64,000 bases of DNA from Marinobacter fonticola. Lineage in GTDB: Bacteria; Pseudomonadota; Gammaproteobacteria; Pseudomonadales; Oleiphilaceae. Of the stretch, positions 46,961-59,433 are shown in pieces. The DNA is taken from positions 1,612,001-1,676,000 of the forward strand of contig NZ_CP043042.1 in NCBI RefSeq assembly GCF_008122265.1, written 5' to 3'. Position 1 is the stretch's first letter. Each line of letters opens with the position of its first letter. Under the pieces are notes generated by a model, which had not been told where the DNA came from, ran no database searches, and was given only the letters and a program-made list of their open reading frames with translations. Made by a program: the position numbers and the translations under genes.

Positions 46961-47503
46961 CTATTGTCCCAGCTTTCGTCGGATGTCGCCCAGGCGTACC
47001 GGGAAGTGCTCTTCCATCTGGTCCCTGATGAAATGTTCCAGTGTTTCTCGGATGGTGGGAAACGCCAGTTCATCCCAGGGGATGTCGTCATAGCCGAATA
47101 GTTGCGCGTCCAGCGACTCTTCTCCGGCACCGAATTGGCCGTCGGTCAGCGTAGCGCGGAAGAACATGTGGACTTGGTCAATGTGGGGTACGTCAAGCAC
47201 GGTGTATAGACCGTCCACCGTTACTTCTGCGAGAGCTTCTTCGAGGGTTTCCCGGACTGCGGCTTCGACTGTGGTTTCGGCGTTTTCCATAAACCCGGCG
47301 GGCAGCGTCCAATAGCCTCGCCTGGGCTCGATGGCTCTGCGGCAAAGCAATATCTGGTTGTTCCATACGGGAATGGTGCCGGCAACGATTCTTGGGTTCT
47401 CGTAGTGAACCCGGTTGCAATGCTCGCACACGTAACGGTGACGGTTATCGCCATCGGGAATGCGATGAGTCACCGGCTTGCCACAATGACTGCAATAATT
47501 CAT
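46961..47503 (-). CDS. Zinc-ribbon Nudix hydrolase (NudC-like)
   Basis: A 180-residue hydrolase with an N-terminal four-cysteine zinc ribbon (MNYCSHCGKP and YVCEHCNRVHYENPR). A Nudix fold with the box G-x5-E-x7-RE-x2-EE follows (GFMENAETTVEAAVRETLEEA). The box lacks the usual glycine three residues after the last glutamates, having Leu-Ala instead. The substrate is probably a nucleoside diphosphate derivative; NADH pyrophosphatases are the nearest named group, but this protein is shorter. GAGGTGG precedes the ATG. It is divergent from a second Nudix gene. Confidence 0.85.
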   Translation of the reverse strand: MNYCSHCGKPVTHRIPDGDNRHRYVCEHCNRVHYENPRIVAGTIPVWNNQILLCRRAIEPRRGYWTLPAGFMENAETTVEAAVRETLEEALAEVTVDGLYTVLDVPHIDQVHMFFRATLTDGQFGAGEESLDAQLFGYDDIPWDELAFPTIRETLEHFIRDQMEEHFPVRLGDIRRKLGQ

Positions 47504-47702
47504 TAGCCACCTCAATTCTGTATCATCCCAGTATACTGAGGTGCGCGTCGTCGTCGACCCGCTGACTACGATATTTGTTAATACGCCATTTATTGCCTTT
47601 TTGACTACCGCATCTGGTCGCCTACTTCGGGATTGTAGTTCCAGTGCGCTAGAGCTGGCTCTTGAGTGACGAGCGCCAACAAGACAAGACAGGAAATGCA
47701 AG

Positions 47703-48284
47703 TTGCTTGATCATTTTAAACGATGTCTCGATCGTCATACGCCGCAGCAGATTGCGTTGGATTATCCTGAGGCCGGTATCCTGGTTCCGGTGACGGACCG
47801 GGCATCCGATCCGGAGCTGATTTTGACCCAGCGAGCGGCCCATCTAAAAACCCATCGTGGACAGGTTGCCTTCCCGGGAGGCAAACGGGATCTCTCTGAT
47901 CGCTCTCTCGAGGAGACTGCGCTGCGGGAAACCCATGAAGAAATCGGCTTGCCTCCGTCCCAGGTGCAGGTGGTGGGGTCGTTAAGTCAGGTGGTCTCCC
48001 GTCATCGCATCTTAGTAACGCCTTATGTGGGTATTGTGCCGCATGGCGCGGTGCTCGAGGCTAGTCCGGCGGAGATTGACGCCATCTTCAAAGTGCCGGT
48101 TTCATTCTTTATGGATGATCGCCGCCTTCGAACAGACGCGTTAGGATTTCAGGGGAGCACGCTTTACGTTCCCTGCTATGAATGGCAGGGATATCACATT
48201 TGGGGGTTGTCGGCGGTGGTTCTAGTTGACTTCCTGAACGCGGTGTACGATGCCGGTATTGACCTGCTGGAGGCGCCAAAGTGA
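47703..48284 (+). CDS. CoA pyrophosphatase-type Nudix hydrolase (NudL/YeaB-like)
   Basis: A 193-residue Nudix protein. The CoA-diphosphatase signature [16 protein letters not shown] precedes and overlaps the Nudix box ([24 protein letters not shown]), as in NudL/PCD1 enzymes that hydrolyse CoA derivatives. A TTG start at 47703 is proposed: AGGA lies eight bases upstream and no ATG in frame fits. The stop is followed seven bases later by the hexapeptide-repeat gene, so these form an operon. Confidence 0.88.
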   Translation: MLDHFKRCLDRHTPQQIALDYPEAGILVPVTDRASDPELILTQRAAHLKTHRGQVAFPGGKRDLSDRSLEETALRETHEEIGLPPSQVQVVGSLSQVVSRHRILVTPYVGIVPHGAVLEASPAEIDAIFKVPVSFFMDDRRLRTDALGFQGSTLYVPCYEWQGYHIWGLSAVVLVDFLNAVYDAGIDLLEAPK

Positions 48285-48291
48285 GGTGTTT

Positions 48292-48816
48292 ATGAAATAC
48301 GGTCTGGGAGATCTGAAGCCAACACTCGAGGGCGAAGGCCATTACATTGCCCACAACGCAACCGTCATTGGCAGCGTGTTGCTGCAGGAAAAAGCGAGCA
48401 TCTGGTTTAACGTTGTCATTCGTGGAGACAACGATCTTATTACTATTGGTCCGGAAACGAACGTGCAGGACGGCAGCGTGCTGCACACGGATTCCGGAAT
48501 CCGGCTAACGCTAGGGCGTGGTGTCACGGTGGGGCACAAGGCGATGCTCCACGGCTGTGAGATTGGCGATTATTCGTTGATAGGCATCAACGCAGTGGTG
48601 CTCAATGGCGCAAAGATAGGCAAGCATTGTTTGATTGGTGCCAATGCGCTGATCCCGGAAGGTATGGTGATTCCCGACGGCTCTTTGGTTGTGGGTTCGC
48701 CCGGCAAAGTCAAGCGGGAGCTCGGCGACAACCAGCGCAAAATGCTGGAACTAAGCGCGGCGCACTATGTGCAGAATGCTCAACGATATCTCAAGGAGCT
48801 GGAGGCATTGGACTGA
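48292..48816 (+). CDS. Gamma-carbonic-anhydrase-like hexapeptide protein (YrdA/PaaY type)
   Basis: A 174-residue left-handed beta-helix protein with repeated hexapeptides (IGSVLL, VVIRGD, ITIGPE, VTVGHK, LIGINA, LIGANA). The three zinc-binding histidines are His65 (GSVLHTD), His82 and His87 (VGHKAMLHG), placing it in the gamma-carbonic anhydrase superfamily. Many members lack measurable activity, so the reaction is uncertain. GAGGTG precedes the ATG. It lies between the CoA-type Nudix gene and the DUF1289 gene with tiny gaps. Confidence 0.9.
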   Translation: MKYGLGDLKPTLEGEGHYIAHNATVIGSVLLQEKASIWFNVVIRGDNDLITIGPETNVQDGSVLHTDSGIRLTLGRGVTVGHKAMLHGCEIGDYSLIGINAVVLNGAKIGKHCLIGANALIPEGMVIPDGSLVVGSPGKVKRELGDNQRKMLELSAAHYVQNAQRYLKELEALD

Positions 48817-48819
48817 GGG

Positions 48820-49002
48820 ATGATTAGAAGCAGGCCTGTACCGTCTCCGTGTGTTTGCGTGTGCGCACTTGATGAGAATGATATCTGCATCGGTTGTCAG
48901 CGTTCCTCTGCGGAAATTACTCGTTGGTCCGACATGACGGACGACGAGCGGCTGGAGGTGATGAAGCTCGTTGCCAAGCGTGAGGAAAAAATTGCGCTTT
49001 AA
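48820..49002 (+). CDS. DUF1289 small cysteine protein
   Basis: A 60-residue protein with the DUF1289 pattern: PSPCVCVCALDENDICIGCQR, then EITRWSDMTDDERLEVM. Family members are short, Fe-S- or zinc-like cysteine proteins of unknown function. The ATG at 48820 starts three bases after the upstream stop, with GAGG between, so translation is coupled to the hexapeptide-protein gene. Confidence 0.88.
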   Translation: MIRSRPVPSPCVCVCALDENDICIGCQRSSAEITRWSDMTDDERLEVMKLVAKREEKIAL

Positions 49003-49068
49003 CACACTGGCGTGATGTTCGGCTTCGGGTTTCTCGTCTCTATCTGAAAAAAACAAGAGGGTTTTTTG

Positions 49069-50250
49069 ATGGTGAGTATCGGCACACCACTGACAGAATC
49101 GGCTTTTCGGGTCCTGTTTTGCGGTTCGGGGGAGCTGGGGAAAGAAGTGGTGATTGAGCTCCAGCGGTTGGGTGTTGAAGTCATCGCCGTGGATAGATAC
49201 GCGAATGCGCCTGCGATGCAGGTAGCCCACCGTAGTCATGTTATCAATATGCTGGACGCTAACGAATTGCGTGGGGTTATCGAATTGGAAAAGCCGGACC
49301 TCGTTGTCCCGGAAATTGAAGCGATTGCGACGCCCGAGCTGGTTAAGCTTGAAGCGGAAGGGGTGAAGGTCATTCCTACGGCTCGGGCGGTTAACCTTAC
49401 AATGAATCGCGAGGGTATTCGTCGGCTGGCTGCCGAAGAGCTTTCTCTGCCTACTTCTCCTTATCGTTTCGCCGATACCCTTGAGGCCTATCGCGATGCG
49501 GTGAGGGAGATCGGTTTGCCGCTGGTCGTTAAGCCTGTAATGAGTTCCAGTGGTAAGGGGCAGAGTACTATTCGTGAATCCGGGGATATCGACGTAGCCT
49601 GGGAGTACGCTCAGCAAGGCGGGCGCGCTGGTCAAGGGCGGGTGATTGTCGAGGGCTTTGTCGACTTCGACTATGAAATCACCCTGTTGACGGTTCGTCA
49701 TGCTGGCGGCGTCTCCTTCTGTGACCCGATTGGCCACATCCAAGAGGACGGGGATTACCGTGAATCTTGGCAGCCGCATCCCATGAGCGACTTGGCGCTA
49801 CAGCGCTCGAAAGAGGTTGCGGATAAAGTGACTGCCAATCTTGGCGGTTTCGGCGTCTTCGGGGTTGAGCTTTTCATTAAAGGTGACGATGTCTATTTTT
49901 CTGAGGTCTCTCCGCGACCTCACGATACGGGTTTAGTCACGCTGATTTCCCAGGACCTCTCCGAATTTGCGCTTCATGCTCGTGCGATTCTCGGGCTGCC
50001 AGTCCCGGCCATTCGGCAGCAGGGCGCGAGTGCCTCTGCTGTCATCTTGCCCGACGGAGAATCAAAGGCACCGGCTTTTCATCATCTCGAAGACGCGCTT
50101 TCCACTCCCGATACTCAAGTCCGACTTTTTGGGAAACCAGAAATCGCAGGACGTCGCCGGATGGGGGTGGCGCTTGCCCGAGCCGACGATATAGAAGGGG
50201 CTAGGGCACGAGCGCGCAAATCTGCAACAGCGATCAAAGTAAGTTTCTAG
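49069..50250 (+). CDS. purT: Formate-dependent phosphoribosylglycinamide formyltransferase
   Basis: A 393-residue ATP-grasp enzyme converting GAR, formate and ATP to formyl-GAR in purine synthesis. The N-terminal domain starts [15 protein letters not shown]. The ATP-grasp core includes [17 protein letters not shown] and the metal-binding [15 protein letters not shown]. The ATG at 49069 follows AAGAGGG by seven bases; a TTG one codon upstream is disfavoured. The ribosome-binding site lies in the loop of a weak A/T-rich stem. It is followed directly by the rRNA promoter region. Confidence 0.96.
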   Translation: MVSIGTPLTESAFRVLFCGSGELGKEVVIELQRLGVEVIAVDRYANAPAMQVAHRSHVINMLDANELRGVIELEKPDLVVPEIEAIATPELVKLEAEGVKVIPTARAVNLTMNREGIRRLAAEELSLPTSPYRFADTLEAYRDAVREIGLPLVVKPVMSSSGKGQSTIRESGDIDVAWEYAQQGGRAGQGRVIVEGFVDFDYEITLLTVRHAGGVSFCDPIGHIQEDGDYRESWQPHPMSDLALQRSKEVADKVTANLGGFGVFGVELFIKGDDVYFSEVSPRPHDTGLVTLISQDLSEFALHARAILGLPVPAIRQQGASASAVILPDGESKAPAFHHLEDALSTPDTQVRLFGKPEIAGRRRMGVALARADDIEGARARARKSATAIKVSF

Positions 50251-50270
50251 AAAAATATTGGAAATAGTCG

Positions 50271-50298
50271 TTGACTCCCTCTCTGGGCTCTGTAGAAT
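50271..50298 (+). promoter_or_regulatory. rRNA operon promoter P1
   Basis: TTGACT and TAGAAT separated by 16 bp, with an A/T-rich upstream element (A-tract near 50251-50265) and a GC-rich discriminator after the -10 box. This is the pattern of a strong, stringently controlled rRNA promoter. Confidence 0.85.
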
Positions 50299-50392
50299 GC
50301 GCACCACTTCTGAGGGACACAGCGGAGACGCGAAGTTCCGGGAAGCGCGCAACCACGGTGTTTAGAGCCGATAAAAAGTTCTAAAATAGTGG

Positions 50393-50420
50393 TTGACAGG
50401 TTGAGTGATCGCTGTAGAAT
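50393..50420 (+). promoter_or_regulatory. rRNA operon promoter P2
   Basis: TTGACA and TAGAAT separated by 16 bp, again with an A/T-rich upstream stretch (50371-50389) and a GC-rich discriminator (ACGCGGCC). It is 122 nt downstream of P1 and has the better -35 box. Confidence 0.88.
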
Positions 50421-50448
50421 ACGCGGCCTCAACAGGGCGAAAGGCCCA

Positions 50449-50460
50449 GCTCTTTAAAAA
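50449..50460 (+). promoter_or_regulatory. Leader boxA antitermination site
   Basis: GCTCTTTAAAAA is a close match to the boxA element TGCTCTTTAACAA, bound by NusB/NusE to assemble the rRNA antitermination complex. It lies just before the 5' arm of the 16S processing stem. Confidence 0.8.
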
Positions 50461-50463
50461 GTT

Positions 50464-50484
50464 GACCAAGTAATTCGTGTGGGC
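50464..50484 (+). other. 5' arm of the pre-16S RNase III processing stem
   Basis: This 21-nt segment is a perfect reverse complement of 52151-52171 on the other side of the 16S gene. The pairing would loop out pre-16S rRNA for RNase III cleavage. Confidence 0.85.
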
Positions 50485-50584
50485 GCTGGCTGAGGTATTT
50501 CGGTACGAAATATCGAGACAGTGACTCGTCGAAATTGAGTTTTGTCTTGAGCAAGATTAGAGATCTTCGGATCTTGTATGATTT

Positions 50585-52125
<1,541 letters not shown>

Positions 52126-52150
52126 AACGAAACCGAACACTTCGGTCAGA

Positions 52151-52171
52151 GCCCACACGAATTACTTGGTC
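52151..52171 (+). other. 3' arm of the pre-16S RNase III processing stem
   Basis: Perfect reverse complement of 50464-50484. It lies between the 16S 3' end and tRNA-Ile. Confidence 0.85.
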
Positions 52172-52213
52172 AGCCTAAAGAGAGCATAAGGGTCTAAGCG
52201 GGCCCATACCATT

Positions 52214-52290
<77 letters not shown>

Positions 52291-52370
52291 GAATTTCGCT
52301 GCTCGGCGTTATCAAAAGACTTGCATAGCAGGCTATGCGGCGCCTTTTGATGCCTTGATCAGCAAAATTC
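52291..52370 (+). other. Inter-tRNA spacer folding as one long hairpin
   Basis: The spacer between the two tRNA genes holds three nested complementary pairs. GAATTTCGCTG (52291-52301) pairs with CAGCAAAATTC (52360-52370) with one mismatch, ATCAAAAG (52311-52318) with CTTTTGAT (52344-52351), and GCATAG (52323-52328) with CTATGC (52333-52338). It may guide tRNA excision. Confidence 0.65.
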
Positions 52371-52384
52371 TTGGCAGCTTTACT

Positions 52385-52460
52385 GGGGCCATAGCTCAGC
52401 TGGGAGAGCGCCTGCCTTGCACGCAGGAGGTCGGCAGTTCGATCCTGCCTGGCTCCACCA
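52385..52460 (+). tRNA. tRNA-Ala (TGC)
   Basis: A 76-nt gene with acceptor stem GGGGCCA/TGGCTCC, encoded CCA, T-loop AGTTCGATCC and anticodon TGC in CCTTGCACG. It is the usual second tRNA of the spacer. Confidence 0.98.
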
Positions 52461-52781
52461 ATAACCTGAGAATGAAACGGCTGAACAGCTTAGTCGGTAG
52501 TGTGCAGAAACAAGCGTTTCAGATTGATGACAATCCGAAGCCCTTCTTTCTGATCACTGGGTCAGAATGCTCTTTAACAATGCGGACAAGATTGCAAGCC
52601 GGATGGCTTTATCTCTTTATCTCCGAGATGAACCATCCATGATAGCGATTTCAAGCGTTATCCGGTGTTAAATCGTTGGATTGCTTAATCTTGGATCAAC
52701 CGTTGGCAGGACAAAAGGCTGTCGACAGGTTTAATCAAGCGTGAAGTTTACGCCGATTAAACAGTTGGTTTGGGGTTATAT
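52461..52781 (+). other. tRNA-Ala to 23S spacer (321 nt)
   Basis: Contains a perfect boxA (annotated separately) and ends in the 5' arm of the 23S processing stem. No further tRNA gene is present. Confidence 0.75.
52568..52580 (+). promoter_or_regulatory. Spacer boxA antitermination site
   Basis: TGCTCTTTAACAA is identical to the E. coli rrn boxA. It reloads antitermination factors before the 23S gene. Confidence 0.88.

Positions 52782-52789
<8 letters not shown>
52762..52789 (+). other. 5' arm of the pre-23S processing stem
   Basis: GTTATATAGTCAAGC at 52775-52789 is a perfect complement of 55666-55680. The pairing extends outward, imperfectly, through CAGTTGG (52762-52768) with CCAACTG (55688-55694). 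Confidence 0.8.
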
Positions 52790-55665
<2,876 letters not shown>

Positions 55666-55675
<10 letters not shown>

Positions 55676-55694
55676 ATAACACCCAAGCCAACTG
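55666..55694 (+). other. 3' arm of the pre-23S processing stem
   Basis: Complement of 52762-52789 as described for the 5' arm. It overlaps the 3' end of the mature 23S. Confidence 0.8.
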
Positions 55695-55769
55695 CGGATA
55701 ACGCAGGAAATCGCTTCAGCTTTGAGCTTCGGCTCACGCAATCTTGTCCCGCCCAGTGGTCAACCTGTT

Positions 55770-55888
55770 TGCCTGACGACTATAGCGGTCCGGAACCACC
55801 TGATCCCATCCCGAACTCAGCCGTGAAACGGACCAGCGCCGATGGTAGTGTGGCATCTGCCCATGCGAGAGTAGGTCATCGTCAGGCT
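55770..55888 (+). rRNA. rrf: 5S ribosomal RNA
   Basis: About 119 nt. The terminal helix TGCCTGACGA/TCGTCAGGC is visible, as are the conserved CCCATCCCGAACTCAG and GCGCCGATGGTAGTGTGGC and CATGCGAGAGTAGG segments. It lies 94 nt after the 23S end. Confidence 0.97.
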
Positions 55889-55900
55889 CCTAAATAAAAC

Positions 55901-55934
55901 AGCCCCGACAGCGTAAGCTGCCGGGGCTTTTTTA
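55901..55934 (+). terminator. rRNA operon terminator
   Basis: AGCCCCGACAGC and GCTGCCGGGGCT pair over 12 positions with one mismatch around a GTAA loop, followed by seven T residues. Confidence 0.93.
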
Positions 55935-56105
55935 TTGGTCTCACAAAAGTGACTACGGAGTGCGCACAGCGGTGCCGCCAGGGTCGTCGTTGCAGCCCAA
56001 GGGTCTGCCGCTGCAGGCCCCCCGTATCGAACGCGCGCGCCCTCCCTCACCAACGGCCCCGAAGGGCACTAGGTGTGAATAGTGATAGTCGTCCCCCCAA
56101 AAACA

Positions 56106-56130
56106 AACCCCAACACTGCATGTTGGGGTT
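56106..56130 (-). terminator. Terminator of the membrane-anchored receiver gene
   Basis: AACCCCAACA and TGTTGGGGTT form a perfect 10-bp stem with a 5-nt loop. On the minus strand it is followed by TTGTTTTT. It lies 33 nt after the stop of the response-regulator gene. Between it and the rrn terminator I see no gene. Confidence 0.85.
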
Positions 56131-56162
56131 CATAAAAAAATGCTTTAGATACAGGGTTAAAC

Positions 56163-56921
56163 CTAACCCTCTTCACCACCATTCAAATCAACCAGCGCCG
56201 CAATAATTTCCTGAACCACCGTAAACTGCTGGCTGATGCTGTCCATTACCTGCTCCAACGCTATTAGTTTGAAGGTAAAAAAGCAGGCAGCGATAAAAAA
56301 CGCAACAACGGTAAGCAACCAGTATAGCTTCAACTTCCTGTACCGTTGCTCCAAGGCTGCTTCCTGGCGTGTCTGTATGGTGGTTAATAGACCTTTGAGT
56401 TGGTGAAGTTCATCGTGGGTTTCTTCGTAAGCGATTTCGAGAGTGGATAAACGCCCGGTCAGACGACGGTTCAGCATCAACTCGTCAGGGTTTGGACTAC
56501 CGCGTTCCACCGCACTCTCGTCGGGAAACTCAAGCAAGGGCGCTTCTTCAGCACCGGCGAGGATGGATTCGATCATAGCTAGAAGTTGATCACGGTCCAC
56601 TTGTTTGCTGATGACTCCTGACGCACCCCGTGCTTTGGCGTCTTCAAGGTATTTATCGGCGTTCTGCGAGGTGTACATGAATACCGGTATGTGGGCTGTG
56701 TCTGGATTGTTCTTGAGACGTTCCAGTGCCTGAAACCCGTTCATGCCAGGAAGTAGATGGTCCAGAAAAATCAGATCATAGGGTTCCGCCTGGAGCATTT
56801 GGAAGCCTTCTTCCGCCGAAACGGCACCCTTGGTTACCAGGTCGGCTTTCTGGAGCAATCGGGCGAGGATAATTCTCGCCGTCGAGGAATCGTCAATAAT
56901 CAGCGCTTGGCCGCGAGCCAT
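56163..56921 (-). CDS. Membrane-anchored receiver-domain protein
   Basis: A 252-residue protein with an N-terminal CheY-like receiver: acidic pair Asp10-Asp11, phospho-acceptor Asp54 in IFLDHLLPG, Thr/Ser in YTS and Lys106 in ISK. An acidic linker is followed by a coiled coil (about 150-198), one strongly hydrophobic helix at 199-221 (LYWLLTVVAFFIAACFFTF), and a short tail. A receiver with no output domain but with a C-terminal membrane anchor is uncommon. It may act as a phosphate sink or a membrane-localised adaptor. It is the last gene of the minus-strand signalling cluster and has its own terminator; 119 nt separate it from the kinase gene upstream. Confidence 0.87.
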   Translation of the reverse strand: MARGQALIIDDSSTARIILARLLQKADLVTKGAVSAEEGFQMLQAEPYDLIFLDHLLPGMNGFQALERLKNNPDTAHIPVFMYTSQNADKYLEDAKARGASGVISKQVDRDQLLAMIESILAGAEEAPLLEFPDESAVERGSPNPDELMLNRRLTGRLSTLEIAYEETHDELHQLKGLLTTIQTRQEAALEQRYRKLKLYWLLTVVAFFIAACFFTFKLIALEQVMDSISQQFTVVQEIIAALVDLNGGEEG

Positions 56922-57040
56922 AGTCTTCTCCTTGTACGCATACGACTCCGACCGCAGTGTGATTACAACGTTGTCACATCCCTGGAGTCTGGCAAAAGTT
57001 AGCGACTAAGACTCGCTGAATCAAGGAGTTTCGTTGGTAT

Positions 57041-57754
57041 TCACGGTAACCAGATCTCAAAAACACCGCCGCCCAGTGGTCCGCCATTTAGAATTCGGAT
57101 TTCACCGCACCGATCGCCATTGCGGTGTAGGTGAGCAACCGCTTCAGCAAAGTAAAGCCCGAGCCGAGTGCTGCCTGATTGGAAATTGATGGGCTCGGCG
57201 GCTGAGGAGGCGGATTGCAGCATGGCGTGAGGATAACCGGAGCCATCGTCGGCGACCCGTATGACCAAGTATCCCTCATGCTCCCCCGCGCTAATGTAGA
57301 TGCTGCTGCGAGTATAGCGAATGGCGTTGTTAACCGTGTTATTGATGACGCCGGCCAGTAGTTCGGCATCGAAGTAGCCGCTTACAGAATCGCATACAAG
57401 GGTATGCTCAAGGCCATGCCCTTCAAGTAGTGGGACATGGCGCGCCAACTGGGCCTCTAGATAATCGGGCAGGAAATGCTCTTCGATATGGGCGCTGAGG
57501 GTGTCCTGGTCGAGTCGGTAGAGCCCGAGCAGTTGCACCAGGTCTCCATGCACCCTTTCGGCTTCATATCGTAGTGTATTGAAACGAGGTGAGCTCCCTA
57601 CGCTACCTGGGATCTCATCCCCCAGCTCGTCGAGCGAATGCAGAAGCATGCCGAGCGAGTTCTTCATATCGTGAACCGCTGATGCCATAACCATCGTGAA
57701 ATCCAGGGATTCGGTAACTGGTTCGGTCCGCTCGGGTTTGATGCTATCGATCAT
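57041..57754 (-). CDS. Soluble histidine kinase without sensor domain
   Basis: A 237-residue kinase lacking membrane helices and any PAS/GAF domain. The phospho-acceptor His28 lies in ASAVHDMKNSLGM, an H-box of the D-x-K-N type. The ATP-binding domain has the N-box VINNTVNNAIRYT, the G1 box VADDGSGYP and a shortened G2-like region (STRLGLYFAEAVAHLH). The input is presumably a protein partner. It overlaps the upstream receiver-TPR gene by 4 nt (ATGA), so the two are very likely translated as a cognate pair. Confidence 0.88.
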   Translation of the reverse strand: MIDSIKPERTEPVTESLDFTMVMASAVHDMKNSLGMLLHSLDELGDEIPGSVGSSPRFNTLRYEAERVHGDLVQLLGLYRLDQDTLSAHIEEHFLPDYLEAQLARHVPLLEGHGLEHTLVCDSVSGYFDAELLAGVINNTVNNAIRYTRSSIYISAGEHEGYLVIRVADDGSGYPHAMLQSASSAAEPINFQSGSTRLGLYFAEAVAHLHRNGDRCGEIRILNGGPLGGGVFEIWLP

Positions 57755-59394
57755 GACAGGGACTCCACTTTCCGCTGCAGGGACTGGTAACGCCGGTATT
57801 GTTGATTGTTAGGGGAGAGGTTTCTCAAGTTCTCAAGACTCCGCTTGCATTCGTCTAGCATGGACTGGTCCTGAGGTTGAGCTTCCAGCTGCTTTAAGCG
57901 GACTTGCACTAGATTAAGGTTGAGCGCGGCGTGCTTGGGAACAAAGCTTAGCGCTTCTTGGAATGTCTTTACCGCAGCGTTGAGGTCTCCACTTTCGAAA
58001 GCCGAAATACCCTGACGGTTCAAACGGCGGGCTTTGACCCGCTTGCGAAAGCTCACAGGTTCATCCAGCAGGGATCCGATGGATCGCTGTAGTTCCTTGT
58101 CGTCAGGAAAGCGCTGAGAGAGCGTATAGAGACGCTTTTCCGCCTCATTACGGTGATCAATAGCGAAAAGAGTGCGGGCGAGTTCAAGCACCGTTTCAGG
58201 CGCCATGCTTGCTTCGTCAACACGGGTAACAATGCACTCGACGAGCTGTTCCGCTTCTTTGGCTCGTCCCTGGCTGGCATGCACCCGTGATTGGACCAAT
58301 ATACTCTGGCGATGTTCTTCCTCAGCATCGGGAAAGCGCTTTTTTACAGCCTGAAGTGTGCGTAGCGCCTCTTCTGCGTGAGCCTGTCCTTCCTCGCTAT
58401 GATCGTCGTCACTAAGCTCACTCAGAGAGCGCCCCAAGTTGAGATAGTGCTCGGGGTCATCGTGAATGCTGTGCATACCCAGGTGAACGGTCTTGCGCCA
58501 AGCTGCTGAGGCCACATCCAAGTCCTGATTTTCGGTGGCCATGATAGCGAGGTTACGCTGTCTCAGGATCGCGTTGGGCGATAATTTGGCTGCCGTCTCC
58601 AGTGTGCGCTGAGCAGCGGCAGGCTTACCCGCAGCCGCCAGCGCCTGGGCTTGGAGATCGTAGGCTTCCATAAGGTCTGGCTGGTGTTCGACCAGAATTT
58701 GCAGGGTATGAGCCGCTTCCTGGTAACGCCGCTCGGCGATCTGGACGCGGCCCAAGCCCAGCCGTGCCCAGGCGATTTCTCGCGATGCCAACACATCTTC
58801 GCAGACCTTGCGTGCATGACTATAGTCGCCGACCTGATAGTAAAGATCGGACATTGTTTTGAGTATCCAGGTCTTATAGCGAGGCTGCTGTGGCAAGAGC
58901 TGAGTGCACAGTGAGATGGCTTTGGGAAGGTTTTCCAGATCGATTTCACGGTTAATAGGGTAGAGCACCGAGCGCTGGTGAAAAAGCGCATGCAGTCGTT
59001 GGCTGAGAGCGGCCTGGTTAATGGGTTTGGTGAGGTAGCCGTCCGGATGGTACTCGCGCGCACCCATGACCATTTCCTTGGAGGTTTCTGCGGTCACCAT
59101 AACGAAGAGCGAGGTGCGGCGTAACAGCTTGCGGTGTCGCAACTCCTCCAATACATGCTGGCCACTCTTGCCCGTACCGAGGTTGTAGTCGCACAACACA
59201 ATATCGTATTGGTCGTAAGTGCAGTTCTGAATGGCTGCGGCACCATTGGAAACGGCGTCAATGTGGCCCAGACCCAGGCCCCACAGCATTTGGCGCATCG
59301 ATAGGCGGAAGTTCTCGAAGTCGTCCACAATCAGCGCGCGGAACTTGGAGAAGTCATTTTCGGAACGCGCTTTGGTCTTCGCCAAGGCAGTCAT
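57751..59394 (-). CDS. Receiver-TPR response regulator
   Basis: A 547-residue protein. The receiver domain (about residues 16-140) has Asp24-Asp25, phospho-acceptor Asp69 in IVLCDYNLG and Lys123 in YLTKPIN. A long array of tetratricopeptide repeats follows to the C-terminus (WARLGLGRVQIAERRYQEAAHTL, and ARRLNRQGISAFESGDLNAAVKTFQEAL). There is no DNA-binding or enzymatic output, so phosphorylation probably controls protein-protein contacts, as in VieB of Vibrio. The start is ATG 59394. Forty bases upstream ends the large hybrid kinase gene, so it may be co-transcribed with it. Confidence 0.9.
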   Translation of the reverse strand: MTALAKTKARSENDFSKFRALIVDDFENFRLSMRQMLWGLGLGHIDAVSNGAAAIQNCTYDQYDIVLCDYNLGTGKSGQHVLEELRHRKLLRRTSLFVMVTAETSKEMVMGAREYHPDGYLTKPINQAALSQRLHALFHQRSVLYPINREIDLENLPKAISLCTQLLPQQPRYKTWILKTMSDLYYQVGDYSHARKVCEDVLASREIAWARLGLGRVQIAERRYQEAAHTLQILVEHQPDLMEAYDLQAQALAAAGKPAAAQRTLETAAKLSPNAILRQRNLAIMATENQDLDVASAAWRKTVHLGMHSIHDDPEHYLNLGRSLSELSDDDHSEEGQAHAEEALRTLQAVKKRFPDAEEEHRQSILVQSRVHASQGRAKEAEQLVECIVTRVDEASMAPETVLELARTLFAIDHRNEAEKRLYTLSQRFPDDKELQRSIGSLLDEPVSFRKRVKARRLNRQGISAFESGDLNAAVKTFQEALSFVPKHAALNLNLVQVRLKQLEAQPQDQSMLDECKRSLENLRNLSPNNQQYRRYQSLQRKVESLS

Positions 59395-59433
59395 AAATTT
59401 CACCCCGGATAATCGTTGGCGCACGCTTCTGTA

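Noticed and set aside
55889..56105. Distal tRNA gene after 5S
   Set aside because: No cloverleaf with CCA end can be drawn; only terminators and unremarkable sequence are present.
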